Positions 33,949 to 41,442 of a stretch of DNA of 64,000 nt are shown here, in pieces; positions within the stretch are counted from its first letter, which is position 1; every line of letters starts with the position of its first letter. The DNA is from JAFKKS01 sp050187875 (GTDB lineage: Bacteria > Pseudomonadota > Alphaproteobacteria > Rhizobiales > Xanthobacteraceae). A program made the position numbers and the translations under genes. Under the pieces are notes generated by a model. The model saw only the letters and a program-made list of their open reading frames with translations. It did not search any database and was not told where the DNA came from. The DNA lies in NCBI GenBank assembly GCA_050187875.1, contig JBFWXB010000007.1:62001-126000 (forward strand). Direction: 5' to 3'.

Positions 33949-35424
33949 ATGCGCATCGCCGTCGGCGGCTTCATGCATGAGACCAACACCTTCGTCGCCC
34001 AACCGACCACATGGGACGACTTCGTGCGGGCCGGCCCCTGGCCGACGGTGACGGAAGGCGCGCCGATCCTGAAGGTCTTCCGCGGCATCAACCTCGCCAT
34101 CGCGCATTTCATGGACGCCGCCGAGAAGGTCGGGCACACCATGGTGCCGCTCGCCTGGGGCGCCGCGCAGCCCTCCGGCCGCGTGACCGACGACGCCTTC
34201 GAGCGCATGGCGACGATGCTCGTCGAAGGCGTCAAACGCGAGAAGCCGGACGCCGTGTTCCTCGAATTGCACGGCGCCATGGTGACGGAGTCGTTCGAGG
34301 ACGGCGAAGGTGAGCTTCTGCGCCGCGTGCGTGCCGCGGTCGGGCCGGACGTGCCGATCCTCGCCTCGCTCGACCTGCACGCCAATGTCTCGCCGGAGAT
34401 GGTCGAGAACGCCGATTTCTTCTCCGCCTATCGCACCTATCCGCATGTCGATTGGGGCGCATCCGGCGCGCGCTGCGCGCAGTGGTTCGACCGCGTCGTT
34501 GCCTGGAAGAAGCCGGCACGCGCATTGCGGCAGCTCCCCTTCCTCATCCCGATCACGAGCGGCTGCACCTATGTCGAGCCCTCGGGCGGGCTTTATCGTC
34601 TCGTCGACGAGATCGAGAAGGAAACCGGCGTGCATATATCGCTCAACATGGGCTTCCCGCCCGCCGACATCCGCGATGTGGGCCCGAGCGTCATCGCCTA
34701 TGGCGCCGACCAGACGGCGGTCGACGCCGCCGCCGACCGGCTGCGCGATGCGGTCGCCGTGGCGGAAGCGGGCTTCGCCGCGCACCAGCCGCGTCCCGTC
34801 GCCGACGCCGTTTCCGAGGCGCTGACAATTGCGAAGACGGCGAAGCGCCCGGTCGTGATCGCCGATACGCAGGACAATCCCGGTGCCGGTGCGCCCTCCA
34901 ACACCACCGGTCTCATCGCGGAGCTGATCCGGCAGAACGCGAAGGGAGCGCTCGTCGGCATCGTCCACGATCCCAAGGCCGCGGCTGCGGCACACGCCCG
35001 CGGCGTCGGCGGAATGGTCGAGGCGCTCGGTGGCGGCAGCGAAGGCCCGGGCCAGCAGCCGCTAGAGGGGCCGTGGCGCGTCGTCGCGGTGAGCGACGGC
35101 CGCTTTAAGGGCACGTCGCCGATGCTGCGCGCGGCGATCACCGATATGGGACCGACCGCGCTCCTCTCGAAGGACGGCGTCGATGTCCTTGTCGCGACCA
35201 TCCGCCAGCAGCCGGTGCATCGGGAGGTGTTCACCCACCTCGGCGTCGACCTCGGAGCGCGGCCGATCATCGCGGTGAAAAGCTCGGCGCATTTCCGCTC
35301 CGGCTACCAGGAGATCGCCGAGAAGGTGATCGTCTGCCTCGCGCCGGGCGTGAATCTCGAGGATCCCACGAGCTTCCGCTTCACCCGCATCCGTCCCGGC
35401 ATGCGCCTGCGACCGCAGGCGTGA
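33949..35424 (+). CDS. M81-family (MlrC-like) metallopeptidase
   Basis: A 491-residue protein of the M81/microcystinase C family. It starts MRIAVGGFMHETNTFVAQPT; FLELHGAMVTESFEDGEGEL and HPHVDW-type SAYRTYPHVDWGASG hold likely zinc ligands, and DTQDNPGAGAPSNTTGL is the MlrC core. MlrC removes peptides in microcystin breakdown; most relatives have unknown substrates. The ATG at 33949 has AGGATC upstream; the open frame to 33844 is low-complexity. It is divergent from the M3 peptidase with a 278-base gap. Confidence 0.9.
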   Translation: MRIAVGGFMHETNTFVAQPTTWDDFVRAGPWPTVTEGAPILKVFRGINLAIAHFMDAAEKVGHTMVPLAWGAAQPSGRVTDDAFERMATMLVEGVKREKPDAVFLELHGAMVTESFEDGEGELLRRVRAAVGPDVPILASLDLHANVSPEMVENADFFSAYRTYPHVDWGASGARCAQWFDRVVAWKKPARALRQLPFLIPITSGCTYVEPSGGLYRLVDEIEKETGVHISLNMGFPPADIRDVGPSVIAYGADQTAVDAAADRLRDAVAVAEAGFAAHQPRPVADAVSEALTIAKTAKRPVVIADTQDNPGAGAPSNTTGLIAELIRQNAKGALVGIVHDPKAAAAAHARGVGGMVEALGGGSEGPGQQPLEGPWRVVAVSDGRFKGTSPMLRAAITDMGPTALLSKDGVDVLVATIRQQPVHREVFTHLGVDLGARPIIAVKSSAHFRSGYQEIAEKVIVCLAPGVNLEDPTSFRFTRIRPGMRLRPQA

Positions 35425-35460
35425 AGAGCGAAAAGAGCGCTCTCGCTGCCACACTCCTCC

Positions 35461-35562
35461 GTCATTCCGGGACGCCGCGAAGCGGCGGGTCCGGAACCCA
35501 TACGTCGCAGCGCTGGGTTATGGATTCCGGGTTCGCGGCCTTCAGCCGCGCCCCGGAATGAC
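35461..35562. repeat. Palindromic intergenic repeat, family C
   Basis: GTCATTCCGGGACGCCGCGA and CCGCGCCCCGGAATGAC form the ends, with GGGTCCGGAACCCAT/ATGGATTCCGGGTT in the centre. It lies between the MlrC-like gene and the small membrane protein. Confidence 0.85.
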
Positions 35563-35603
35563 ACCCTTGATCCGCGCGCCCGTTTCGGAGAGATTGCGCC
35601 GCC

Positions 35604-35876
35604 ATGAACGCATCACAACCTAGCACGCCCGCCCCGACCGGCGCCACGCGGATCAACTGGCTGCACGTCTCGACCGTGATGAGCGCCGTGATCCTCATCG
35701 CCGCGGAGGTCTTCGGCGGCACCTTCGCCGCCGGCTGGGCGGTCGCGATCCTGTTCGGCCTCGGCGACTACGCGCACTGGGTCCTGCAGGCGATCTTCTT
35801 CGCCTTCGGCGTGATGGTGATGATCGCCTTCGTGCGCTCGGCGCGGCGAATCGAGCCGTTCACGACGCGCGAGTGA
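35604..35876 (+). CDS. Small hypothetical membrane protein
   Basis: A 90-residue protein with two hydrophobic segments (about 25-47 and 55-78) and an Arg-rich end (RSARRIEPFTTRE). GGAGAG is about 11 bases before the ATG. I do not recognise a family. It sits directly upstream of the polyamine leader RNA, on the same strand, but a 540-base gap separates it from the decarboxylase gene. Confidence 0.7.
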   Translation: MNASQPSTPAPTGATRINWLHVSTVMSAVILIAAEVFGGTFAAGWAVAILFGLGDYAHWVLQAIFFAFGVMVMIAFVRSARRIEPFTTRE

Positions 35877-35950
35877 GCGCCGCGCAGGCGTTAATTCCGC
35901 GCTAAGCGGAACCTTTTCCCGCCAAAATTTTTCGGTAGCGCAAGAAACTC

Positions 35951-35979
35951 TTGCACTGCAGTTTTGAATCGCTTATTTG
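35951..35979 (+). promoter_or_regulatory. Candidate promoter of the ornithine decarboxylase leader
   Basis: TTGCAC at 35951 and TATTTG at 35974 are separated by 17 bases; the -35 part fits the consensus, the -10 part only weakly. The -35 hexamer overlaps an inverted repeat GCAAG-N5-CTTGC. This is about 15-20 bases before the conserved leader RNA begins. Identified by eye only. Confidence 0.35.
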
Positions 35980-35994
35980 CGCCCTTGCCCAAAT

Positions 35995-36250
35995 TCGCAC
36001 GTGCCTGTGGTCGCGTGTCGGTCGGTAGGTATCCGGACAAGAGGCCGGACAGCCGCCAAGGAGTGAAACGCTCCTTGCAACCGTGACCGGCAGCCGGAGG
36101 CGAAACCGGCGCACCCCGCGCTCAACGGGGGACGCGGCTTAAAGCAACGACGGAGCGGGCTTTTTTGGTCTCGTTGGCCCTCCAAAGGTCAGCACCGAAG
36201 AGGCTTGTCCATCTTTGCCGGGCGTGCGGAACGGGAATTTCCCGCTCCAA
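35995..36250 (+). ncRNA. speF-like cis-regulatory leader RNA
   Basis: A long leader before the ornithine decarboxylase holds successive hairpins: TCCGG/CCGGA (36032-36049), CAAGGAG/CTCCTTG (36057-36077), GCCGG/CCGGC (36093-36110), CCGCG/CGCGG (36116-36137), then CAACGA/TCGTTG around a T6 run (36145-36175). The speF motif is an alphaproteobacterial RNA family known only upstream of ornithine decarboxylase, and the gene position and length fit it. I could not align it to the family model. Polyamine-dependent control is an inference. Its exact ends, and whether the T run ends transcription, are uncertain. Confidence 0.6.
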
Positions 36251-36418
36251 TCCAAGGCAGCATCGTCGGGTGACGTACGTTTCGCGCCCTCCGTGTCTCC
36301 ATCGCACGGCCGCACGAAACCTCCTCATCCGCTGACGCCGGGCGGCGCCGCGCAAGCGCACCGTCTGAACTTCAATCCGGGCCACGTGGCCCATTGAACT
36401 TGGGTAAGGAGCGCACTC

Positions 36419-37561
36419 ATGACCGAGCGCATCCGCGACTTCCTGCATAACCGCCGTGCCCATGGGCGCGACGACGGGCCGTGCCTTGTCGTCGACCTCG
36501 CGGTCGTGCGCGAAAACTTCCAGACCTTCGCGAAGGCGCTGCCGGACAGCCGCGTGTTCTACGCCGTCAAGGCGAACCCGGCGCCGGAGGTGTTGAGCCT
36601 GCTCGCCTCGCTCGGCTCCTGCTTCGACACCGCCTCGGTCGCCGAGATCGAGATGGTGCTCGCGGCCGGCGCGACGGCGGAGCGCATCTCGTTCGGCAAC
36701 ACGATCAAGAAGGAGCGCGACGTCGCGCGCGCCTATGCGCTCGGCGTGCGCATGTTCGCCGTCGACTGCAAGGCCGAGGTCGAGAAGGTCGCCCGCGCCG
36801 CTCCCGGCGCCAAGGTCTTCTGCCGTTTCCTGTTCGACTGCGTCGGCGCCGAGTGGCCGCTGTCGCGCAAGTTCGGCTGCGACCCGGCGATGGCCGTCGA
36901 CGTGCTCGAGCATGCTTACCGGCATGGCCTTGAGGCCTATGGCGTGTCGTTCCATGTCGGCTCGCAGCAGGGCCGCACCCAGGCTTGGGACGAGGCCCTG
37001 AAGTCGGCTGCCACGATCTTCCGCAGCTGCGCCGAGCGCGGCATCACGCTTTCGATGGTCAATCTCGGTGGCGGCTTCCCGACCAAGTATCTCAAGGAAG
37101 TGCCGGCGGTGAAGGCTTACGGGCGCTCGATCTTCCGCGCGCTGCGCAAGCACTTCGGCAACCGCATCCCGGACACGATCATCGAACCGGGCCGCGGCAT
37201 GGTCGGCAATGCCGGCGTGATCGAAGCCGAGGTCGTGCTCGTCTCGAAGAAGAGCGAGAGCGACGACGTGCGCTGGGTCTATCTCGACATCGGCAAGTTC
37301 GGCGGCCTCGCCGAGACGATGGACGAGTCGATCCGCTACCCGATCCGCACGCCGCGCGACGGCGCGGAGGTCGGTCCCTGCGTGCTCGCCGGCCCGACCT
37401 GCGACTCGGCGGATGTGATGTACGAGAAGGTGCCCTACGATCTCCCCGTGAGCCTGGAGATCGGCGACAAGGTGCTGATCGAAGGCACCGGCGCCTACAC
37501 CGCGACCTATTCCGCGGTCGCCTTCAACGGCTTTCCGCCGCTGAAGACGTATCACATCTAG
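36419..37561 (+). CDS. Ornithine/lysine decarboxylase, alanine-racemase-fold type
   Basis: A 380-residue PLP enzyme of the eukaryotic-type (fold III) ornithine decarboxylase family. The PLP lysine is in FYAVKANP; the HVGSQ, EPGRGMVGNAG (phosphate binding) and GPTCDSADV (active-site cysteine) motifs are present. It makes putrescine from ornithine; some relatives also use lysine. The upstream region carries the speF-like leader. GTAAGGAG precedes the ATG. With homospermidine synthase two genes downstream it supplies the polyamine pathway typical of Rhizobiales. Confidence 0.95.
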   Translation: MTERIRDFLHNRRAHGRDDGPCLVVDLAVVRENFQTFAKALPDSRVFYAVKANPAPEVLSLLASLGSCFDTASVAEIEMVLAAGATAERISFGNTIKKERDVARAYALGVRMFAVDCKAEVEKVARAAPGAKVFCRFLFDCVGAEWPLSRKFGCDPAMAVDVLEHAYRHGLEAYGVSFHVGSQQGRTQAWDEALKSAATIFRSCAERGITLSMVNLGGGFPTKYLKEVPAVKAYGRSIFRALRKHFGNRIPDTIIEPGRGMVGNAGVIEAEVVLVSKKSESDDVRWVYLDIGKFGGLAETMDESIRYPIRTPRDGAEVGPCVLAGPTCDSADVMYEKVPYDLPVSLEIGDKVLIEGTGAYTATYSAVAFNGFPPLKTYHI

Positions 37562-37568
37562 GCGCCAT

Positions 37569-37707
37569 CCCTCCCCGCAGGGGAGGGTGGACGCGCGCGA
37601 CAGCGCGCGGCCGGGTGGGGTTGAGCCGCCAAGAACTCCCCACCCGACTTCTCGTTCGCTCCCGCTCACTCGAAGCCACCCTCCCCTGCGGGGAGGGAGA
37701 GAGGTCA
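37569..37707. repeat. Palindromic intergenic repeat, family E, overlapping a ribosome site
   Basis: CCCTCCCCGCAGGGGAGGGT at the left and ACCCTCCCCTGCGGGGAGGG at the right pair; GACGCGCGCGACAGCGCG and the C/T-rich centre extend the structure. The right end, GGGAGGGAGAGAGG, lies just before the GTG start of the GNAT gene and provides its only good Shine-Dalgarno sequence. Confidence 0.85.
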
Positions 37708-37712
37708 TTGCC

Positions 37713-38273
37713 GTGGCCACGATCCGTCACGAACGCTCGACCGACATCGCAGCGCGCGAGCGCCTGCTCGATGCCGCCATGGGACCGGCACGCCACGCCA
37801 AGGCGTCCGAACGCGTGCGCGAGGGCCGCTTCGCCGCCGACGGCCTCTCCTTCTCGGCTTTCGAGCGTGGCCGTCTCATCGGCACCGTGCGGCTGTGGAA
37901 CGTCGCAGCAGGTCCCGGCCGCCCGGCGCTCCTTCTCGGCCCGCTCGCGGTCGCCGAAGATGCGCGTTGCCGCGGCATCGGCGCGCAGTTGATGGCGCGC
38001 GCGCTGAGCGAGGCGCGCCGGCTCGGTCATCGTGCCGTCATCCTGGTCGGCGATGCGCCGTATTATGGCCGCTTCGGCTTCAGCACGGCAAAGACCGGCC
38101 ATCTGTGGCTTGCGGGGCCCTGTGAGCAGCATCGCCTGCTCGGCCTCGAGCTCGTCGCCGGCAGTCTCGACGGCGCGAGCGGGCTCATCCGCGCGACCGG
38201 CGAGAAGCTGCCGCGCGGCCTGCCGGATTTTCTTATGGGGACAGCGCGGCCCGCGATCACCGCTGCCGCCTGA
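37713..38273 (+). CDS. GNAT-family N-acetyltransferase
   Basis: A 186-residue acetyltransferase of the GCN5 fold. The acetyl-CoA loop is LAVAEDARCRGIGAQLM, with GPLA before it and VGDAPYYGRFGFSTA after. The substrate is not known. GTG at 37713 is chosen because AGAGAGG lies eight bases upstream; the open frame further upstream is repeat sequence. It lies between the decarboxylase and homospermidine synthase genes, so polyamine acetylation is possible but unproven. Confidence 0.85.
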   Translation: MATIRHERSTDIAARERLLDAAMGPARHAKASERVREGRFAADGLSFSAFERGRLIGTVRLWNVAAGPGRPALLLGPLAVAEDARCRGIGAQLMARALSEARRLGHRAVILVGDAPYYGRFGFSTAKTGHLWLAGPCEQHRLLGLELVAGSLDGASGLIRATGEKLPRGLPDFLMGTARPAITAAA

Positions 38274-38358
38274 TCCCGCGCTAGAACGTCGGGCCGGACG
38301 CCTCGCCTCCGGGGTGTTCGGCCCTTTCTTGTCCCATCTCACCGGAGCTTCGAGACCC

Positions 38359-39789
38359 ATGACCGAATGGCCCGTCCACGCCCAGTTCAAAGGCCCGATC
38401 GTGATTCTCGGCTTCGGCTCGATTGGCCGCGGTACGCTGCCGCTCATCGAGCGCCATATCGATTTCGACCGCACGAAATTCGCCGTGATCGCGCCCGACG
38501 ACGCCGATCGTCATCTGGTCGACGAGCGCAAGCTGAAATTCATCCACAAGGCGGTGACGAAAGAGAACTATCGCGAACTCCTCACCCCGCTGCTCACCGG
38601 CGGGCCCGGCCGCGGCATGATCGTCAACTTGTCGGTCGACACCTCGTCGGCCGACCTCATTGCCTTCGCCAAGAGCATCGACGCGTTCTACATCGACACC
38701 GTCGCGGAGCCCTGGCCCGGCCTCTACACCGACCGCGGGCTCTCGATCTCGCAGCGCTCGAACTATGCCTTGCGCGAGGGCGTGCTCAATGTGCGCCGCA
38801 AGCACCCGGGCGGCGTCACCGCCATCAATTGCTGCGGCGCCAATCCCGGCATGGTGTCGTGGATGGTCAAGCAGGCGCTGCTCAATGTCGCGCGCGACAT
38901 CGGCCTCAAGCACAGCGAGCCGAAGGATCGCGAGGGCTGGGCGCGGCTGATGCGCGATGTCGGCGTGAAGGGCATCCACATCGCCGAGCGCGACACGCAG
39001 CGCGCCCGCGACCCGAAGCCGCGCAACAAATTCGTCAACACCTGGTCGGTCGAGGGCTTCATTGCCGAAGGCCTGCAGCCCTCCGAGCTCGGCTGGGGCA
39101 CGCATGAGAAGACGATGCCGCCGGGCGGCGCCCGCCATGACTTCGGTTGCGATGCCGCGATCTATCTCACGCGGCCGGGCGCCGGCACGCGCGTGCGCTC
39201 CTGGACGCCGACGTCGCAGGCGCAGCATGCCTGGATGATCACGCACAACGAGTCGATCTCGATCGCCGACTTCTTCACGCTGCGCGAGGGCGGCCAGGTC
39301 GTTTACCGTCCCACCTGCCACTACGCCTACCATCCGTGCGACGACGCGGTGCTGTCGCTGCATGAGATGGCCGGCCGGCAATGGCAGCCGCAGCCGACGT
39401 GGCACATCCTCACCGAGGACGAGATCGTCGATGGCGTCGACGAGTTGGGCGTCCTGCTCTACGGCCATGCGAAGAACGCCTATTGGTACGGCTCGCGGCT
39501 CTCGATCGAGGAGACGCGGCGCATCGCGCCCTATCAGAACGCCACCGGCTTGCAGGTGACCTCGGCGGTGCTCGCGGGCATCGTCTGGATGCTGGAGAAC
39601 CCGGACCGCGGATTAGTCGAGGCCGACGAACTCGACTTCAAGCGCTGCCTCGACGTGCAGCGGCCGTATCTCGGCGAGGTCTTCGGCGAATACACCGATT
39701 GGACACCGCTGCAGCACCGCGGCGAACTCTTTCCCGAGGAGCTCGACAAGAGCGATCCGTGGCAATTCACCAACGTGTTGGTGCGGTGA
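38359..39789 (+). CDS. hss: Homospermidine synthase
   Basis: Converts two putrescines to sym-homospermidine with NAD. The 476-residue protein begins with a Rossmann motif VILGFGSIGRGTLP; INCCGANPGMVSWMVKQALL and THNESISIADFF are family blocks. Homospermidine is a major polyamine in many alphaproteobacteria. The ATG at 38359 is set by the length and family start; GGAG lies about 12 bases upstream. It completes the ornithine-to-homospermidine route with the decarboxylase. Confidence 0.96.
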   Translation: MTEWPVHAQFKGPIVILGFGSIGRGTLPLIERHIDFDRTKFAVIAPDDADRHLVDERKLKFIHKAVTKENYRELLTPLLTGGPGRGMIVNLSVDTSSADLIAFAKSIDAFYIDTVAEPWPGLYTDRGLSISQRSNYALREGVLNVRRKHPGGVTAINCCGANPGMVSWMVKQALLNVARDIGLKHSEPKDREGWARLMRDVGVKGIHIAERDTQRARDPKPRNKFVNTWSVEGFIAEGLQPSELGWGTHEKTMPPGGARHDFGCDAAIYLTRPGAGTRVRSWTPTSQAQHAWMITHNESISIADFFTLREGGQVVYRPTCHYAYHPCDDAVLSLHEMAGRQWQPQPTWHILTEDEIVDGVDELGVLLYGHAKNAYWYGSRLSIEETRRIAPYQNATGLQVTSAVLAGIVWMLENPDRGLVEADELDFKRCLDVQRPYLGEVFGEYTDWTPLQHRGELFPEELDKSDPWQFTNVLVR

Positions 39790-39795
39790 TCGCTA

Positions 39796-39890
39796 TCATT
39801 CTGGGGCGCGCGAAGCGCGAGCCCAGAATCCATAATCCAGTGCTGCGGCGTATGGATTCCGGACAGCCGCTTCGCGGCTTCCGGAATGAC
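39796..39890. repeat. Palindromic intergenic repeat, family C
   Basis: TCATTCTGGGGCGCGCGAAG at the left and CGGCTTCCGGAATGAC at the right, with CCAGAATCCAT/ATGGATTCCGG in the middle. It lies between convergent homospermidine synthase and the WD40 protein gene, and overlaps neither. Confidence 0.85.
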
Positions 39891-39893
39891 TGT

Positions 39894-40901
39894 CTACAAC
39901 ATCAGCAGCCCCGCGTCGCCGCTCTCCGTACCGAACGCCAGCACATCGCCCGTCGCGCTCCAGGCGAGCGCCGAGGCCGGTGCGCCATCGGGGCGGCGCG
40001 CGAGAATCTCGGCGCCGTCTTCCGTGCGCACGAGGAGGATCATGCCGTCGGCAAAACCGACCGCCGTGATCTCGCTCTTGGGGTGGCAGGCGACGACTGT
40101 CGCGCGCACCTCGCGCGGCGCGAGCATGCGCGGCGCCTTGCCCATCGGCCCGTCCTTGCCCTGGAAAGGCCAGAGGATGAGCTGCTCCGAGCCCGAGCTT
40201 GCGAGCCATTTTCCGCCGACGCTCCAGTCGAGCGAGCGCACCTTGGCGCTGTAGCCGGACATGCGCATGTGCTTGCGATCTTCCAGCCGCCAGCCGTGCA
40301 GCATCGGCTCTTGCATCGTCGTGATGATGAACTTGCCGTCAGGGCTATAAGCGACGGAGAGATGCGAGCCCTTCCAGTCGAGGACGTCCGGCGCGGCCGC
40401 AGTTTCTGGAAACCACAGCGACACGCCGTTGTAATGCGCGACGGCGAGACGGAAACCCTTCGGCGCGAAGGCGAGCCCGCCGGCGCTCGATGAAAGCTCG
40501 AGAACCTTCTCTTCGCCCTTGGGCTTGCGCACGCTCACCGTCTTGGCCGCTGCCCAAGCGACGGCGCCATTCGCGGCGAGCGCGACGTGGTCGATCCAGC
40601 GGCCTTTCGCGTCTTTCGCGATCGTCTGCGACGCACCGCTCGCATCGGTCACGGCGACGGCGCCGTCGTCACCGCCGGTGACGACGCGCTTTCCGTCGGA
40701 CGCCGCGGCAAGGATACCGCCGGCATGCACCGCGACGCGCTTCGGCGCATCGGCCCCCGCGACATCGGCCATGAGCAGCGCCTCGTCGCCGAGGACGAAG
40801 GCCGCCGTCTTGCCAAGGAAATGCACGCCGACCACGGGCGCGCCCGCCGCAACAGGGCGCACCTTGTCCGTAATCGACACGTTGCCGGCTTCAAGCGACA
40901 T
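39894..40901 (-). CDS. WD40-repeat protein
   Basis: A 335-residue protein with beta-propeller repeats: recurrent VSLWF, HLSVAYSPDGKFIITTMQE and VRSLDWSVGGKWLASSGSEQ-type units. No signal peptide or other domain is seen, so it is probably a cytoplasmic scaffold. Its function is unknown. The ATG follows TGAGGCG about 10 bases upstream. Confidence 0.8.
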   Translation of the reverse strand: MSLEAGNVSITDKVRPVAAGAPVVGVHFLGKTAAFVLGDEALLMADVAGADAPKRVAVHAGGILAAASDGKRVVTGGDDGAVAVTDASGASQTIAKDAKGRWIDHVALAANGAVAWAAAKTVSVRKPKGEEKVLELSSSAGGLAFAPKGFRLAVAHYNGVSLWFPETAAAPDVLDWKGSHLSVAYSPDGKFIITTMQEPMLHGWRLEDRKHMRMSGYSAKVRSLDWSVGGKWLASSGSEQLILWPFQGKDGPMGKAPRMLAPREVRATVVACHPKSEITAVGFADGMILLVRTEDGAEILARRPDGAPASALAWSATGDVLAFGTESGDAGLLML

Positions 40902-40939
40902 GCAACGAACGCCTCAGCCGCCGCACAGCCAAGCCGCGC

Positions 40940-41287
40940 TCAGCGGATCTTGAACATCGCGTGGCTGCGATTGTGCGTGAACGGCCGCACGTCGCCGGGC
41001 CAACGGCCGGCCTCGACAGCGCTCGCCCATTCCTTGCTGGCGACGACCGCGGGGCTCTCCAGCTCATAGATCGCCATGTAACGCGCGGCGGAGTGCGTCT
41101 TCTTCTCCTGCTTGCCGCCCATGGCGAAATTGAAATCCTCGCCGGCGGCGCGGGTCACGTTGTAGACGCCGGGCACCTTTTTGAGCAGGGGAACGTGCTC
41201 CTTATCGTAGACCTCGTTGAACAAGGCCTCCTTTGCCGGATCGACATCCATGCTGACAACGAAAAGATACTTGCCTTGGCTTGGCAT
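40940..41287 (-). CDS. Small conserved protein of the dimeric alpha/beta-barrel type
   Basis: A 115-residue protein: KYLFVVSMDVDP strand, KEALFNEVYDKEHVP helix and YMAIYELESP, then a helix with VASKEWASAVEAG. It looks like the EthD/ABM-type ferredoxin-like fold, function unknown. The ATG at 41287 has GGAG six bases upstream; the open frame upstream is without homology. Confidence 0.75.
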   Translation of the reverse strand: MPSQGKYLFVVSMDVDPAKEALFNEVYDKEHVPLLKKVPGVYNVTRAAGEDFNFAMGGKQEKKTHSAARYMAIYELESPAVVASKEWASAVEAGRWPGDVRPFTHNRSHAMFKIR

Positions 41288-41442
41288 CGGAAACTCCTGC
41301 TCGGTCCAGTTCGGATCCCTTACCTGCGATGCCGCGGCAGGGCTCGTCAACTGTCGCTCGAACAACGGGCCGCGCGTTGCTGCAATGCGAGAAAGGCGGG
41401 CCTCGGCGGGAACCGATTTCGCCGCAATTCCGTTGGCGCCGT

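Noticed and set aside
36215..36397. A 60-codon frame in the polyamine leader as a leader peptide
   Set aside because: It starts inside the structured part without a ribosome site, and the composition is Pro/His-rich without the polyamine- or ornithine-sensing features known for leader peptides.
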